The notes under the pieces are model-generated. The model made no database searches and was not told where the DNA came from. It was given only the letters and a program-made list of their open reading frames with translations. Shown here piece after piece: positions 1-8,363 of a stretch of DNA of 41,742 bases. The stretch is from Megasphaera sp. AM44-1BH. Lineage in GTDB: Bacteria > Bacillota > Negativicutes > Veillonellales > Megasphaeraceae. How positions within the stretch are numbered: position 1 is the stretch's first letter; each line of letters opens with the position of its first letter. The stretch covers positions 1 through 41,742 of the forward strand of contig NZ_QSFA01000021.1 of assembly GCF_003467125.1 (NCBI RefSeq). Reading direction: 5' to 3'. Made by a program: the position numbers and the translations under genes.

Positions 1-15
1 TGTATGTAGCTGCGT

Positions 16-44
16 AAAAAGGCCGGCAGACGAATCTGCCGACC
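16..44 (-). terminator. Rho-independent terminator, minus strand
   Basis: A GC-rich hairpin (about 9 pairs, one mismatch, loop CGAA) is followed on the minus strand by five T. It probably ends the gpsA-like transcript, whose stop lies 100 bases upstream. The stretch between hairpin and gene shows nothing else I can support. Confidence 0.65.
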
Positions 45-143
45 AAAGAAATCTTATATTTTTTATTGTCCTCTTGACGGGGAGCAGTTCATACTTCATG
101 CGGCAGCCTGTTCTTTAGTTATTCCTTTGCAATGATCCAGCTG

Positions 144-1100
144 TCATTCCTCCTTCTGGGAACGAAGGAAAAGCGTACGCAGTTCTTCTGCCGGATCTTT
201 GTGCTGGAAAATGATATCGTAAATAGCCTGGGTGATGGGAAGCTCTACCTGCCATTGAGACGACAAATCCATGAGCGCTTCACAGGTATATACCCCTTCG
301 GCTAATTTATGGAATGGTTTCTGCAGAATAAAATCTTCACCAAAACGGCGGTTATTGCTGTGCTGGGAAAAGAGTGTTGCTTCATAGTCCCCAAGATGGC
401 TCAGTCCATATACGGTCATGGCACTGCCACCCATAGCGGCGATGAGATGGGATAATTCATGGGTACCCCGGGCCATAAGAGCACCTTTAAGACTGCTGTA
501 ATGAAATCCATCGAGCATGCCGGCAGCAATGCCATAGACATTTTTGGCAGCTGCGCCGATTTCCGTACCCAGTAGATCCGTTCCATAATAAAAGCGGATG
601 AGAGAACTGCTGAAAATGTCGGCAATGCGCCGCGTCCGTTCTTTATTATCCGAGGCCATGACCATGCAGTTCGGCATGCCGGAAAGAAACTCCTGTACAT
701 GGCCGGGACCTACCCAGACGACGGTACGGACATCTTCTCCCAGTTCTTCTTTCATAACAGTAGAAAGCCGTTTACCGGATCCCTTTTCCAGTCCCTTCAT
801 GCATAGAACAAAGGGCATATGAGTCAGACGCGTAGCTCTGATTTGTTTTGCCAGACTGCGAAGCTGCTGGGCACTGATACTGATAATGACGATATCGGCA
901 CCAGCCAGGGCTGCTGTAAGATCTGCCGTGAGGGCAATGCCGAGAGGCAGATGAAGATATTCATTCTGACGCTGTGAAATGAGTTCTGCCAGATGGGGAG
1001 AACCGGGACGGCCCCAGAGCGTGACATTATGACCGATACGATGGGCATACCAGGCGTGGAAAGATCCCCAGCGGCCACAGCCTAAAACGGTAATATTCAT
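144..1100 (-). CDS. gpsA: GpsA-like NAD(P)-dependent glycerol-3-phosphate dehydrogenase
   Basis: Predicted to reduce dihydroxyacetone phosphate to sn-glycerol 3-phosphate for phospholipid synthesis in the cytosol. The 318-residue protein starts MNITVLGCGRWG, a Rossmann GxGxxG loop, and keeps the KGLE segment, the AAAKNV lysine region and the MARGTHEL and NNRRFG blocks of the family. The ATG at 1100 is chosen because GGAGG lies 8-9 bases upstream; the frame opens 12 codons earlier without such a site. Several usually strict motifs differ: GPGHVQE stands where GPSFAxE is usual, and GLSHLGDYEAT where GLAGLGDL is usual, so it may be a paralogue with altered substrate rather than the housekeeping enzyme. 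It is transcribed alone, divergently from deoD. Confidence 0.8.
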   Translation of the reverse strand: MNITVLGCGRWGSFHAWYAHRIGHNVTLWGRPGSPHLAELISQRQNEYLHLPLGIALTADLTAALAGADIVIISISAQQLRSLAKQIRATRLTHMPFVLCMKGLEKGSGKRLSTVMKEELGEDVRTVVWVGPGHVQEFLSGMPNCMVMASDNKERTRRIADIFSSSLIRFYYGTDLLGTEIGAAAKNVYGIAAGMLDGFHYSSLKGALMARGTHELSHLIAAMGGSAMTVYGLSHLGDYEATLFSQHSNNRRFGEDFILQKPFHKLAEGVYTCEALMDLSSQWQVELPITQAIYDIIFQHKDPAEELRTLFLRSQKEE

Positions 1101-1161
1101 AAAGAGAAAACCTCCGGATGATACAAGAATCAACAAACAGGATGTATTCCTGTGCGTTTAT

Positions 1162-1170
1162 ATTATACCA
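1162..1170 (-). promoter_or_regulatory. Extended -10 promoter for the gpsA-like gene
   Basis: The minus strand reads TGG-TATAAT, a perfect -10 with the TGn extension, about 60 bases upstream of the start codon. No good -35 is seen, as expected of extended -10 promoters. Confidence 0.5.
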
Positions 1171-1213
1171 TGAATCAGGAGCAGGATAAAATTAGGCAGA
1201 CTAACAGGATTCA

Positions 1214-1222
1214 TGATACAAT
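1214..1222 (+). promoter_or_regulatory. Extended -10 promoter for deoD
   Basis: TGA-TACAAT lies 43 bases before the deoD ATG. A -35 is not convincing. Inferred from sequence only. Confidence 0.4.
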
Positions 1223-1265
1223 ACATATATCAAAATAATTCTGAATGGAGAAAGGAGTCCTTGTC

Positions 1266-1973
1266 ATGAGTTTACATATTGAAGCCAGAGACGGAGAGAT
1301 TGCAGACCGTATTTTACTTCCCGGAGACCCTTTGCGGGCAAAATATATCGCTGAAACATTTCTGGAAGGCGCCCGGTGTTTTAACCGCGTACGCAATATT
1401 CTGGGATATACAGGTACGTATAAAGGACAGCGCGTTTCTGTCATGGGAACGGGAATGGGAATCCCATCCATTTCTATTTATGTCCATGAACTCCTGGAAA
1501 GCTACGGAGTAAAGACCCTGATCCGCGTCGGTACGTGTGGCGCCATGCGGGAAGATATACAGCTGCGGGATGTCCTCATTGCCCAGGGGGCTACGACCGA
1601 TTCATCCATTGTCCGCAATATTTTCGGCCCGTCTATCAACTATGCTCCTCTGGCTGATTTTGATCTGCTCCGCACGGCCTATGAAAAAGCCAGAGCCAAC
1701 GACCTTTCCGTCCGCGTCGGCAATATCGTATCGGTAGACCGTTTTTATGATGAAGAAATCGATAATAAAAAACTCACCGATTATGGTATCATGGCTGTAG
1801 AAATGGAAACAGCCGCTCTGTATATCCTGGCAGCGAAATATAAAGCCCATGCCCTGGGGATTTTTACGGTCAGCGACCATCTCCTGACGGGGGATGCCTG
1901 CACGGCAGAAGAACGGCAGACTTCGTTCAATGACATGATCCGCATTGCCCTCGATACGGCAGTGAGCGAATGA
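1266..1973 (+). CDS. deoD: Purine-nucleoside phosphorylase, DeoD type
   Basis: Cleaves purine (deoxy)ribonucleosides with phosphate to free base and (deoxy)ribose 1-phosphate, for purine salvage. The 235-residue length is normal for the hexameric DeoD family. The LLPGDPLRAKYIAETFLE opening, the MGTGMGIPS phosphate-site segment, VEMETAALY and the TVSDHLLTG nucleoside-site loop align closely with E. coli DeoD. The ATG at 1266 is preferred over the one at 1245 because AAAGGAG sits correctly for it and the protein then starts MSLHIEARDG, like known homologues. The MGMT-family gene follows 28 bases downstream, so the two are probably co-transcribed. Confidence 0.95.
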   Translation: MSLHIEARDGEIADRILLPGDPLRAKYIAETFLEGARCFNRVRNILGYTGTYKGQRVSVMGTGMGIPSISIYVHELLESYGVKTLIRVGTCGAMREDIQLRDVLIAQGATTDSSIVRNIFGPSINYAPLADFDLLRTAYEKARANDLSVRVGNIVSVDRFYDEEIDNKKLTDYGIMAVEMETAALYILAAKYKAHALGIFTVSDHLLTGDACTAEERQTSFNDMIRIALDTAVSE

Positions 1974-2001
1974 AAAAATCCGTACGGCAGAAGGCAGCGA
2001 T

Positions 2002-2316
2002 ATGACCGTTTTACAGGATGACCTGATTTATGAAATTCTTTCCGTGGTCAGTGAAATACCGGAAGGCCGGGTCGCTTCTTACGGACAGATTGCACGGCTC
2101 ATCGGCAGAGATAACAATGCCCGTCTGGTAGGAAAAGTCCTGAGTATGGCAGAATATTATGGCAGATATCCCTGCCACCGGGTTGTCAATAGTGCCGGCA
2201 GACTGGCACCTTCTTTTTCATCACAAAGGAAGCTTCTGGAAAAAGAGGGCGTTGCATTTAAGAAAAATGGCTGTGTGGATATGAAAACGTATCAATGGGA
2301 TGAGGGTATGATTTGA
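2002..2316 (+). CDS. Small MGMT-family DNA alkyltransferase-like protein
   Basis: This 104-residue protein is only the C-terminal DNA-binding/active-site domain of O6-alkylguanine-DNA alkyltransferase. It shows the helix-turn-helix RVASYGQIA, the arginine-finger region RLVGKVL and the active-site motif PCHRVV with the acceptor cysteine at residue 58. True alkyltransferase-like (Atl) proteins have lost this cysteine, usually to tryptophan (PWHRV), so this one could still accept an alkyl group although it lacks the N-terminal domain. Small cysteine-containing members are common in Firmicutes, but their activity is not settled. It lies 28 bases after deoD and ends at a strong bidirectional terminator. 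Confidence 0.85.
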   Translation: MTVLQDDLIYEILSVVSEIPEGRVASYGQIARLIGRDNNARLVGKVLSMAEYYGRYPCHRVVNSAGRLAPSFSSQRKLLEKEGVAFKKNGCVDMKTYQWDEGMI

Positions 2317-2332
2317 ACCAGACAGGTTACGC

Positions 2333-2382
2333 AAAAAAAGCGATGTATCTGTAATAGACGTTATTACAGGTACATCGCTTTT
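2333..2382. terminator. Bidirectional terminator between the MGMT-family gene and isocitrate dehydrogenase
   Basis: A hairpin of about 17-20 pairs (AAAAGCGATGTATCTGTAAT paired with its complement, one G-U) has an A-tract on the left and a T-tract on the right, so it can serve both convergent genes. Confidence 0.8.
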
Positions 2383-2397
2383 GTCATATCTTCTGTT

Positions 2398-3393
2398 TCA
2401 GAGTTTGGCGATGATAGCGTCGCGGTATTCTTCTGTTTTAGCTGTTCCCCCCAGATCCGGTGTGAGGCATTTCTTTTCAGCCAGCACCTCATCGACGGCA
2501 CGGCGGATTGCTGAAGCCGTGTCTGTTTCTCCTATGTATTCGAGGAGCATGCAGGCCGACCAGAGAAGGGCTGTAGGATTGGCAATGTGTTTGCCGGCAA
2601 TATCAGGAGCACTGCCATGGACGGCTTCGAACATAGCGTAGTCGCTGCCGATATTCATGGACGGAAGAAGACCCAGGCCGCCGATAAGGCCACTTGTCAG
2701 GTCGGAAATGATGTCGCCGTAAAGATTCGGCATGACCATGACATCGAAGTTTTCGGGATGCATGACCAACTGCATGCACGTGTTGTCTACGATTTTGTCA
2801 TCACTTTCAATCTGGGGATATTCTTTGGCTATATCGCGGAAAATGGACAAGAACATGCCATCGCTGAGTTTCATGATATTGGCTTTGTGGACGCAGGTCA
2901 CTTTATGACGATTATGGGACAGGGCGTACTCAAAAGCGGCGCGGATGATGCGGCTGCTGGCATGACGGGTAATGATTTTGATGGAATGCATTTCATCATC
3001 ATTGATTTTTTCTTCTACGCCGGCATAGAGATCTTCTGTGTTTTCACGGAACGTCACCAGATTGACGTTGGGAAATGGCGTTTTGACGGCTGTGTTGGAT
3101 TTTGCCGGGCGGATATTGGCAAAGAGATCGTATTTTTTGCGCAGCATGACATTAATGGAACGGAATCCTTTGCCGACCGGTGTGGTAATTGGCGATTTGA
3201 GCAGGATGTGCGTCTTTTCAAAGGACTGGAATGCGGCATCCGGCACGAGGGCACCGTGGCGTTCGTATTCAGCAGCACCTACGTTGAAAAATTCATAATC
3301 AAGAGGGGCTTTGGCAGCATTCAGGATGTCAATGACGGCATCGGTGATTTCCGGGCCAATGCCATCGCCTTTAAATACAGTAATCGTTTTCAT
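2398..3393 (-). CDS. Isocitrate dehydrogenase (NAD type, isopropylmalate-dehydrogenase superfamily)
   Basis: Oxidative decarboxylation of isocitrate to 2-oxoglutarate. The 331-residue protein begins with the superfamily signature FKGDGIGPEI, has the substrate loop RSINVMLRKKYDLFANIRP (the SxNxxLR pattern of isocitrate rather than isopropylmalate enzymes), FRENTEDLYAGVE, the lysine-containing VHKANIMK, NLYGDIISDL and the coenzyme loop EAVHGSAPDIAGK. The ATG at 3393 has GGAGG upstream. Only two bases separate it from the citrate synthase stop codon (TAA-CG-ATG), so the two are translated from one mRNA. Homoisocitrate or tartrate dehydrogenase are alternatives, but the citrate synthase partner favours isocitrate. 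Confidence 0.88.
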   Translation of the reverse strand: MKTITVFKGDGIGPEITDAVIDILNAAKAPLDYEFFNVGAAEYERHGALVPDAAFQSFEKTHILLKSPITTPVGKGFRSINVMLRKKYDLFANIRPAKSNTAVKTPFPNVNLVTFRENTEDLYAGVEEKINDDEMHSIKIITRHASSRIIRAAFEYALSHNRHKVTCVHKANIMKLSDGMFLSIFRDIAKEYPQIESDDKIVDNTCMQLVMHPENFDVMVMPNLYGDIISDLTSGLIGGLGLLPSMNIGSDYAMFEAVHGSAPDIAGKHIANPTALLWSACMLLEYIGETDTASAIRRAVDEVLAEKKCLTPDLGGTAKTEEYRDAIIAKL

Positions 3394-3395
3394 CG

Positions 3396-4736
3396 TTATC
3401 GATCCTCCATAGGAATATATTCGCGGATTTCGCCGACATACTTGGCAGCCGGACGGACGATGCGGTCGTCATATTGTTTATGTTCGATATTATGAGCCAG
3501 CCAGCCGACGAAACGACTGATGACAAAGAGCGGCGTATACAGATCACGGGGAATCCCCAGAAGCTGATACGCAAAGCCGCTGTAGTAATCGACATTGCTG
3601 CACATGTGGGTTCCTTTGGCTTCGGAAAGAGTTTTTATGGCTACTTTTTCAAAGCGGCGGTAGAAATTGTATATTTCATCCATGCCTTTTTCTTTGGCAA
3701 CGATGCCGCAGAAGTGGCGCATGATTTCGGCACGGGGATCGGACAGCGTATAAACGGCGTGACCGAATCCGTAGACCAGACCGCTGTGGTTCTTGAATTT
3801 CTTCTGCAGTATTTTATGTACGACATCTTCCATCTGGGCATCGGTCGCCTTGATACCGATGGCATCGATAATGCGTTCCATCATGATGGATACTTTGACA
3901 TTGGCACCGCCGTGACGGGGCCCCTTGAGGGCTGCGATAGAAGCGGCCATGGCAGAATAGATGTCCGTATTGGTAGAAGACACGACGAGATTGGCAAAGG
4001 TCGAGTTGGTACCGCCGCCGTGATCGGCATGGAGAAAGAGGAGAATATCGAGAAGATGCGCTTCTTCTTCAGTAAATCTGCCGTCCAGGCGGAGCATGGA
4101 AAGGATATTCTGGGCCGTCGAGTAATCTTTACGGGGATAGTGGATGACCAGACTCTGCCGGTTGTAATAATGTACTTTGGACATATAGGCGTAGACGGCA
4201 ATAGAGGGCAGTTTACTCATAATATTGAGGCCTTTGCGCAATGTCTGATAGACATCGATATTATCCGGATCGGGGTCATAATTGTACAATGTGATGAGTG
4301 CATGCTGTAATTTGTTCATCAGGTTCTTGCCGGGCAGACGCAGGAGATTCATTTCCAGAAATTCGTCAGGCAGGTCATAGCCGCTCTGCAGGACTTTACA
4401 GAAGGCATCGAGTTCTTCCCGTGTCGGCAGGTAGCCGAAAAGGAGAAGAAAACAGGCTTCCTCATAGAGAAAACCGTGATAATCTTCCCGTTCGATGAGA
4501 GTACGCACATCGATACCACGATAGTACAGGATGCCGTCACAATCTATTTTATGGCCTTCGGCGTCGCGTTTATAGCCGACGACATCGGCAACCCGGGTCA
4601 GACCGACTAATACGCCTGTATGGTCTTCATTACGCAGACCCCGTTTGACGCCAAACTTAGGGAACCATTCACGCGGAATCTGTGTGTAGTTTTGTGATTT
4701 GCCATAAAATTGCGCCAGATAAATATTCTTATCCAT
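3396..4736 (-). CDS. gltA: Citrate synthase
   Basis: Condenses oxaloacetate and acetyl-CoA to citrate. The 446-residue protein belongs to the clostridial-type citrate synthases. It shows HADHGGGTNSTF with a catalytic histidine, GPRHGGAN, the second histidine in GFGHAVYTLSDPRA and a later aspartate in CSNVDYYSGF that fits the third catalytic residue. It is the first gene of an operon with isocitrate dehydrogenase and is divergent from the aconitase-family gene, so the three make the oxidative arm to 2-oxoglutarate, most likely for glutamate supply in an anaerobe. A (Re)-type citrate synthase is excluded, as that is an unrelated family. Confidence 0.93.
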   Translation of the reverse strand: MDKNIYLAQFYGKSQNYTQIPREWFPKFGVKRGLRNEDHTGVLVGLTRVADVVGYKRDAEGHKIDCDGILYYRGIDVRTLIEREDYHGFLYEEACFLLLFGYLPTREELDAFCKVLQSGYDLPDEFLEMNLLRLPGKNLMNKLQHALITLYNYDPDPDNIDVYQTLRKGLNIMSKLPSIAVYAYMSKVHYYNRQSLVIHYPRKDYSTAQNILSMLRLDGRFTEEEAHLLDILLFLHADHGGGTNSTFANLVVSSTNTDIYSAMAASIAALKGPRHGGANVKVSIMMERIIDAIGIKATDAQMEDVVHKILQKKFKNHSGLVYGFGHAVYTLSDPRAEIMRHFCGIVAKEKGMDEIYNFYRRFEKVAIKTLSEAKGTHMCSNVDYYSGFAYQLLGIPRDLYTPLFVISRFVGWLAHNIEHKQYDDRIVRPAAKYVGEIREYIPMEDR

Positions 4737-4856
4737 GAAATTCCTCTCTTTCCGATAACGGTATAAATAACGAAATGAAAACTTTTAAATATTTATCATT
4801 TTTTATATTTATACATTCATAGATTTACTCCGCCAAGCTCTCTGAGAGTATAAGTT

Positions 4857-4865
4857 ATTATAGCA
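4857..4865 (-). promoter_or_regulatory. Extended -10 promoter for the citrate synthase operon
   Basis: The minus strand has TGC-TATAAT with a weak -35 (TTTTAC) 17 bases further upstream. The leader to the start codon is about 115 bases and contains a short palindrome (CTCTCAGAGAG); no riboswitch pattern was recognised. Confidence 0.5.
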
Positions 4866-4940
4866 TAATTACGGGAAAAGTAAAACGAATGGCGAAAATA
4901 ATTTTCCCATTTCTGACACTAGGCAGGATAAGAATAATTA

Positions 4941-4949
4941 TGATATAAT
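4941..4949 (+). promoter_or_regulatory. Extended -10 promoter for the aconitase-family gene
   Basis: TGA-TATAAT lies about 100 bases before the ATG at 5051. The -35 region is poor. Confidence 0.5.
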
Positions 4950-4967
4950 ATGGACGTAACGAATAAT

Positions 4968-4986
4968 ATTTTCAATATGTGAAAAT
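4968..4986 (+). promoter_or_regulatory. Candidate operator in the aconitase leader
   Basis: ATTTTCA-N5-TGAAAAT is a perfect 7+7 inverted repeat that begins about 12 bases downstream of the predicted start point, with further AATAAT/ATTATT symmetry outside it. The position suits a repressor site. The protein that would bind is unknown; the AraC gene at 7351-8190 is one candidate by location only. Confidence 0.35.
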
Positions 4987-5050
4987 TATTTACGTTCATT
5001 TCAATATCAGCAAACAAAAACAATTGTACAATAAGGGAGGAATCAAGGCG

Positions 5051-7330
5051 ATGATAAAGCTATTTGACGGTGGTGCCTGGCTCATCCATGGGACAGAAGT
5101 CGTTCCGGAACAAGAAGAAAAAAAGGCAGAGGCTCTGGCAGGTCATGCTCTTTCTAAAAAAGAAGGGCAGAAGGGAACGATTGCCTATTCTATTTTAAAA
5201 CAGCATAATACAGCTCCGGATATGGATCATCTGAAAATAAAATTTGATGCTATGGCTTCCCATGACATCACTTTTGTAGGGATTATCCAGACAGCCAAGG
5301 CATCAGGCATGACGAAGTTTCCACTGCCGTATGTCATGACCAATTGTCACAATTCTCTTTGTGCCGTCGGCGGTACGATCAATGAAGATGACCATCTTTT
5401 TGGATTATCAGCGGCTAAAAAATACGGCGGCATCTATGTACCGCCCCATATTGCCGTCATCCATCAGTATATGCGGGAAAAAATGGCCGGCTGCGGCCGC
5501 ATGATTCTGGGCTCGGACAGCCATACACGGTACGGAGCCCTGGGAACGATGGCTATGGGGGAAGGCGGCGGTGAACTGGTCAAACAGCTCCTTTGCGATA
5601 CCTATGACATTGCCTATCCCGGCGTCGTCGGCGTATATCTGACGGGCCGGCCCCGCCCCGGCGTAGGACCTCATGATATTGCTATTGCCATCGTCGGTGC
5701 TGTATTCAAAAATGGCTACGTAAAAAATAAGGTCATGGAATTTGTTGGTCCCGGCGTTGCTTCCATGACGACAGATTACCGTAACAGTGTCGATGTTATG
5801 ACGACAGAAACGACCTGTCTGTCGTCCGTATGGCGTACCGATGATGACACGAAAGCCTACCTTACCCAGCACGGCCGGCCCGATGCATACAAAGAATTAA
5901 ATCCGGCTGATGTGGCATATTATGATGGGTTTGTCGAAGTAAATCTTTCGACGATCAAGCCGATGATTGCCCTTCCATTCCATCCGAGCAATTCTTATGA
6001 AATCGATGAATTTAATCAGAATGCCGGTGATATTCTCCGGGAAGCAGAAAAACGGGCCCAGGAACTCATCGGGGACAGGGACATTCCCTTCAGTCTGACC
6101 GATAAACTCGTCGATGGCCGGCTCCATGTCCAGCAGGGCGTCATTGCCGGCTGTGCCGGAGGCAATTATGTCAATGTCATGGCAGCAGCGCATATACTGA
6201 AGAATGCATCGTGTGGCAATGGCGTATTTTCCCTCGATGTATATCCGTCCAGTCAGCCCGTTTATATGGATCTTGTCAAAAAAGGTGCTGTTTCAGAACT
6301 TCTGGCAGCTGGTGCTGTCTTTAAGACGGCTTTTTGTGGTCCCTGCTTTGGTGCTGGTGATACACCGGCCAATAACGCGCTCAGCATCCGTCATACGACG
6401 CGGAATTTCCCGAACCGTGAAGGCAGCAAGCCCGGTCAGGGACAGTTCGCTGCTGTGGCACTCATGGATGCCCGTTCTATTGCGGCAACCGCTGCCAATG
6501 GCGGTGTCCTCACATCAGCGGAAGCCTATGCCGATGACTATGAAGTACCGCCTTATGACTATGATGACAGTGCCTATGCAGCCCGTGTATACCACGGATT
6601 TGGCAAAGCAGAAACCGGTGCGGATCTCATTTATGGGCCGAATATCAAGGACTGGCCGGCTATGGAACCATTGGCCGATGATATCCTCCTCCGGGTATGT
6701 TCCAAAATTACCGATGCCGTCACGACGACAGACGAACTGATTCCGTCAGGAGAAACGAGTTCTTATCGTTCCAATCCCCTGGGTCTTGCTGAGTTTACCC
6801 TGTCCCGCCGCGATCCTGGTTACGTGGGACGGGCCAAAGACGTCCAGAAACTAGAACAGGCACGTCTTTCCGGACAATGCCCGGCAGGAGTGGACCCGGA
6901 TATGAAAGGTGTGTACCAGACGATCAGCCAGCATTTCCCACAGACTTCGATGAAGACGACGGAAATCGGCAGCATGATTTACTGCACCCGTCCCGGTGAC
7001 GGTTCTGCCCGTGAACAGGCTGCCAGCTGCCAGCGCGTCCTGGGAGGACTGGCCAATATATGCCAGGAATATGCAACCAAACGGTACCGTTCCAATGTCA
7101 TGAACTGGGGGATGCTGCCGTTCCAGATGCGGGGAGAACCGGAATTTGAAGTAGGCGACTATATCTTTATTCCCGGTGTACGCCAGGCCCTTTCGGGCGA
7201 CCTGCAGCATATCAGGGCTTACGTTGTCGGCTCATGGAAAGAACTGGATTTGTATATTGCGCCTATGACCGATACGGAAAAGGAAATCGTCAAAGCCGGA
7301 TGCCTCATTAATTTCAATCGCAACCGCTGA
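5051..7330 (+). CDS. Aconitase-family hydratase (probable citrate/isocitrate isomerase)
   Basis: Fe-S hydratase of the aconitase superfamily, 759 residues. Visible: LGSDSHTRYGALGTMAMGEGG, a GCAGGN segment (Cys368), and FCGPCFGAGD (Cys429, Cys432), which together supply the three [4Fe-4S] cysteines; then TRNFPNREG and a swivel domain at the C terminus. It resembles the YbhJ-like branch more than AcnA or AcnB. The ATG at 5051 follows GGGAGGAA and is chosen over an in-frame GTG at 4979, whose extra 24 codons look unlike a protein N terminus and cover the inverted repeat. Divergence from citrate synthase and isocitrate dehydrogenase argues that it is the functional aconitase; this is inference. 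Confidence 0.85.
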   Translation: MIKLFDGGAWLIHGTEVVPEQEEKKAEALAGHALSKKEGQKGTIAYSILKQHNTAPDMDHLKIKFDAMASHDITFVGIIQTAKASGMTKFPLPYVMTNCHNSLCAVGGTINEDDHLFGLSAAKKYGGIYVPPHIAVIHQYMREKMAGCGRMILGSDSHTRYGALGTMAMGEGGGELVKQLLCDTYDIAYPGVVGVYLTGRPRPGVGPHDIAIAIVGAVFKNGYVKNKVMEFVGPGVASMTTDYRNSVDVMTTETTCLSSVWRTDDDTKAYLTQHGRPDAYKELNPADVAYYDGFVEVNLSTIKPMIALPFHPSNSYEIDEFNQNAGDILREAEKRAQELIGDRDIPFSLTDKLVDGRLHVQQGVIAGCAGGNYVNVMAAAHILKNASCGNGVFSLDVYPSSQPVYMDLVKKGAVSELLAAGAVFKTAFCGPCFGAGDTPANNALSIRHTTRNFPNREGSKPGQGQFAAVALMDARSIAATAANGGVLTSAEAYADDYEVPPYDYDDSAYAARVYHGFGKAETGADLIYGPNIKDWPAMEPLADDILLRVCSKITDAVTTTDELIPSGETSSYRSNPLGLAEFTLSRRDPGYVGRAKDVQKLEQARLSGQCPAGVDPDMKGVYQTISQHFPQTSMKTTEIGSMIYCTRPGDGSAREQAASCQRVLGGLANICQEYATKRYRSNVMNWGMLPFQMRGEPEFEVGDYIFIPGVRQALSGDLQHIRAYVVGSWKELDLYIAPMTDTEKEIVKAGCLINFNRNR

Positions 7331-7350
7331 CATGTCCACAGAATCTGAGA

Positions 7351-8190
7351 TTATTCCGTAAAATCTGAATCGAGAATCTGATTGCTGTATTTGGGCGCAA
7401 TGGCATATTGCTTTTTCCAGGCACGGTAAAACGTGGAATAATGAGTGAAACCGCAATCGTAACATACGGTAGTGAGAGCCCGTCCCTCTTCGATGAGGTG
7501 ACGGGCTTTTTGCAAACGTTTAGTAGTTATATACTGGCCGATAGAAAGTCCCGTTTCTTCTTTAAACAGATGCATGATGTAGTCCGGACTGAGAAAGCAG
7601 GCCCGGGCAATAGAAGAAATGGTCAGCTTTTCGGTCAGATGAGCAGCTATGTAATCCATGACCTGCACGATTTTTTCATTTTTTTTGTCCTGATGGACAT
7701 AACCGATTTTTTTATCGTTGACAGCCTGGGTGAGATATATGAGGAATTCCGTAAAAATGGCCTCTTTCAGTATATCGCCGGCCGGCCCGCTGACGGACCA
7801 GGCCTGACGGAGCCGGCAGGCCGTGCTGTATACGCTGCCTGCTTCCTGATGCTGGCGCAGAATAGGCGAGGGAGTCTGAAATACAGGACGGACAGGGAAA
7901 CCGCGGCGGGCAAAAGAATCTATGAAGGAAGGAGACAAATAAGCGATAATCCGTTCATAGACGTCATCGCCACTGATGACAGGACGATGAATCTGGCCAG
8001 CGGGAATGACGACGACATCGAAAGGTTGCAATACATAGGACGTGCCTTCAATATCATAGGTGACATGGCCCTGCAGAAACAGTGTGATTTTGTCGAAGTC
8101 ATGATAATGATAGGGACAAGTCCAGGACTTTTTATCGCAGACATGGAACAGCCGGAATTTTTCGTAGAGATATCCTGTTTTTTCTGCCAT
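7351..8190 (-). CDS. AraC-family transcriptional regulator with N-terminal cupin
   Basis: The 279-residue protein has an N-terminal cupin sensor (HYHDFDKITLFLQGHV, then VVIPAGQIHRP) at about residues 20-90 and a C-terminal double helix-turn-helix of AraC type at about 170-270, containing the typical ISSIARACFLSPDYIMHLFK and CYDCGFTHYSTFYRAWKK segments. Its ligand is not evident. It converges on the aconitase-family gene with only 20 bases between stops and is divergent from dapF. It could control the citrate block or a distant target; nothing in the sequence decides this. No separate terminator is visible between it and the aconitase-family gene. Confidence 0.9.
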   Translation of the reverse strand: MAEKTGYLYEKFRLFHVCDKKSWTCPYHYHDFDKITLFLQGHVTYDIEGTSYVLQPFDVVVIPAGQIHRPVISGDDVYERIIAYLSPSFIDSFARRGFPVRPVFQTPSPILRQHQEAGSVYSTACRLRQAWSVSGPAGDILKEAIFTEFLIYLTQAVNDKKIGYVHQDKKNEKIVQVMDYIAAHLTEKLTISSIARACFLSPDYIMHLFKEETGLSIGQYITTKRLQKARHLIEEGRALTTVCYDCGFTHYSTFYRAWKKQYAIAPKYSNQILDSDFTE

Positions 8191-8286
8191 CGGTTTCTCC
8201 TTTTTTACTAAAATTCACTCTTTGATTAAACAGAATTTGCAATATATAAAGCATTATTTACATATATTTGTCACTTTCGGTTATTG

Positions 8287-8292
8287 TATAAT
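8287..8292 (+). promoter_or_regulatory. Probable -10 of dapF promoter
   Basis: TATAAT sits 71 bases before the dapF start. A TTGTCA is present but only 13 bases upstream, too close for a normal -35, so only the -10 is proposed. Confidence 0.35.
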
Positions 8293-8363
8293 ACTGCTTG
8301 TAAGATTTCAAGAAGAAATGAATGTGTCTATATAAAACTAGATAGAGTTTGGAGGTATATCCT

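Noticed and set aside
2587..3495. 302-codon frame antisense to isocitrate dehydrogenase and the end of citrate synthase
   Set aside because: Shadow of two well-supported coupled genes.
4979..5050. GTG start 24 codons upstream for the aconitase-family gene
   Set aside because: No ribosome site, it overlaps the inverted repeat in the leader, and the extra residues do not resemble family N termini.
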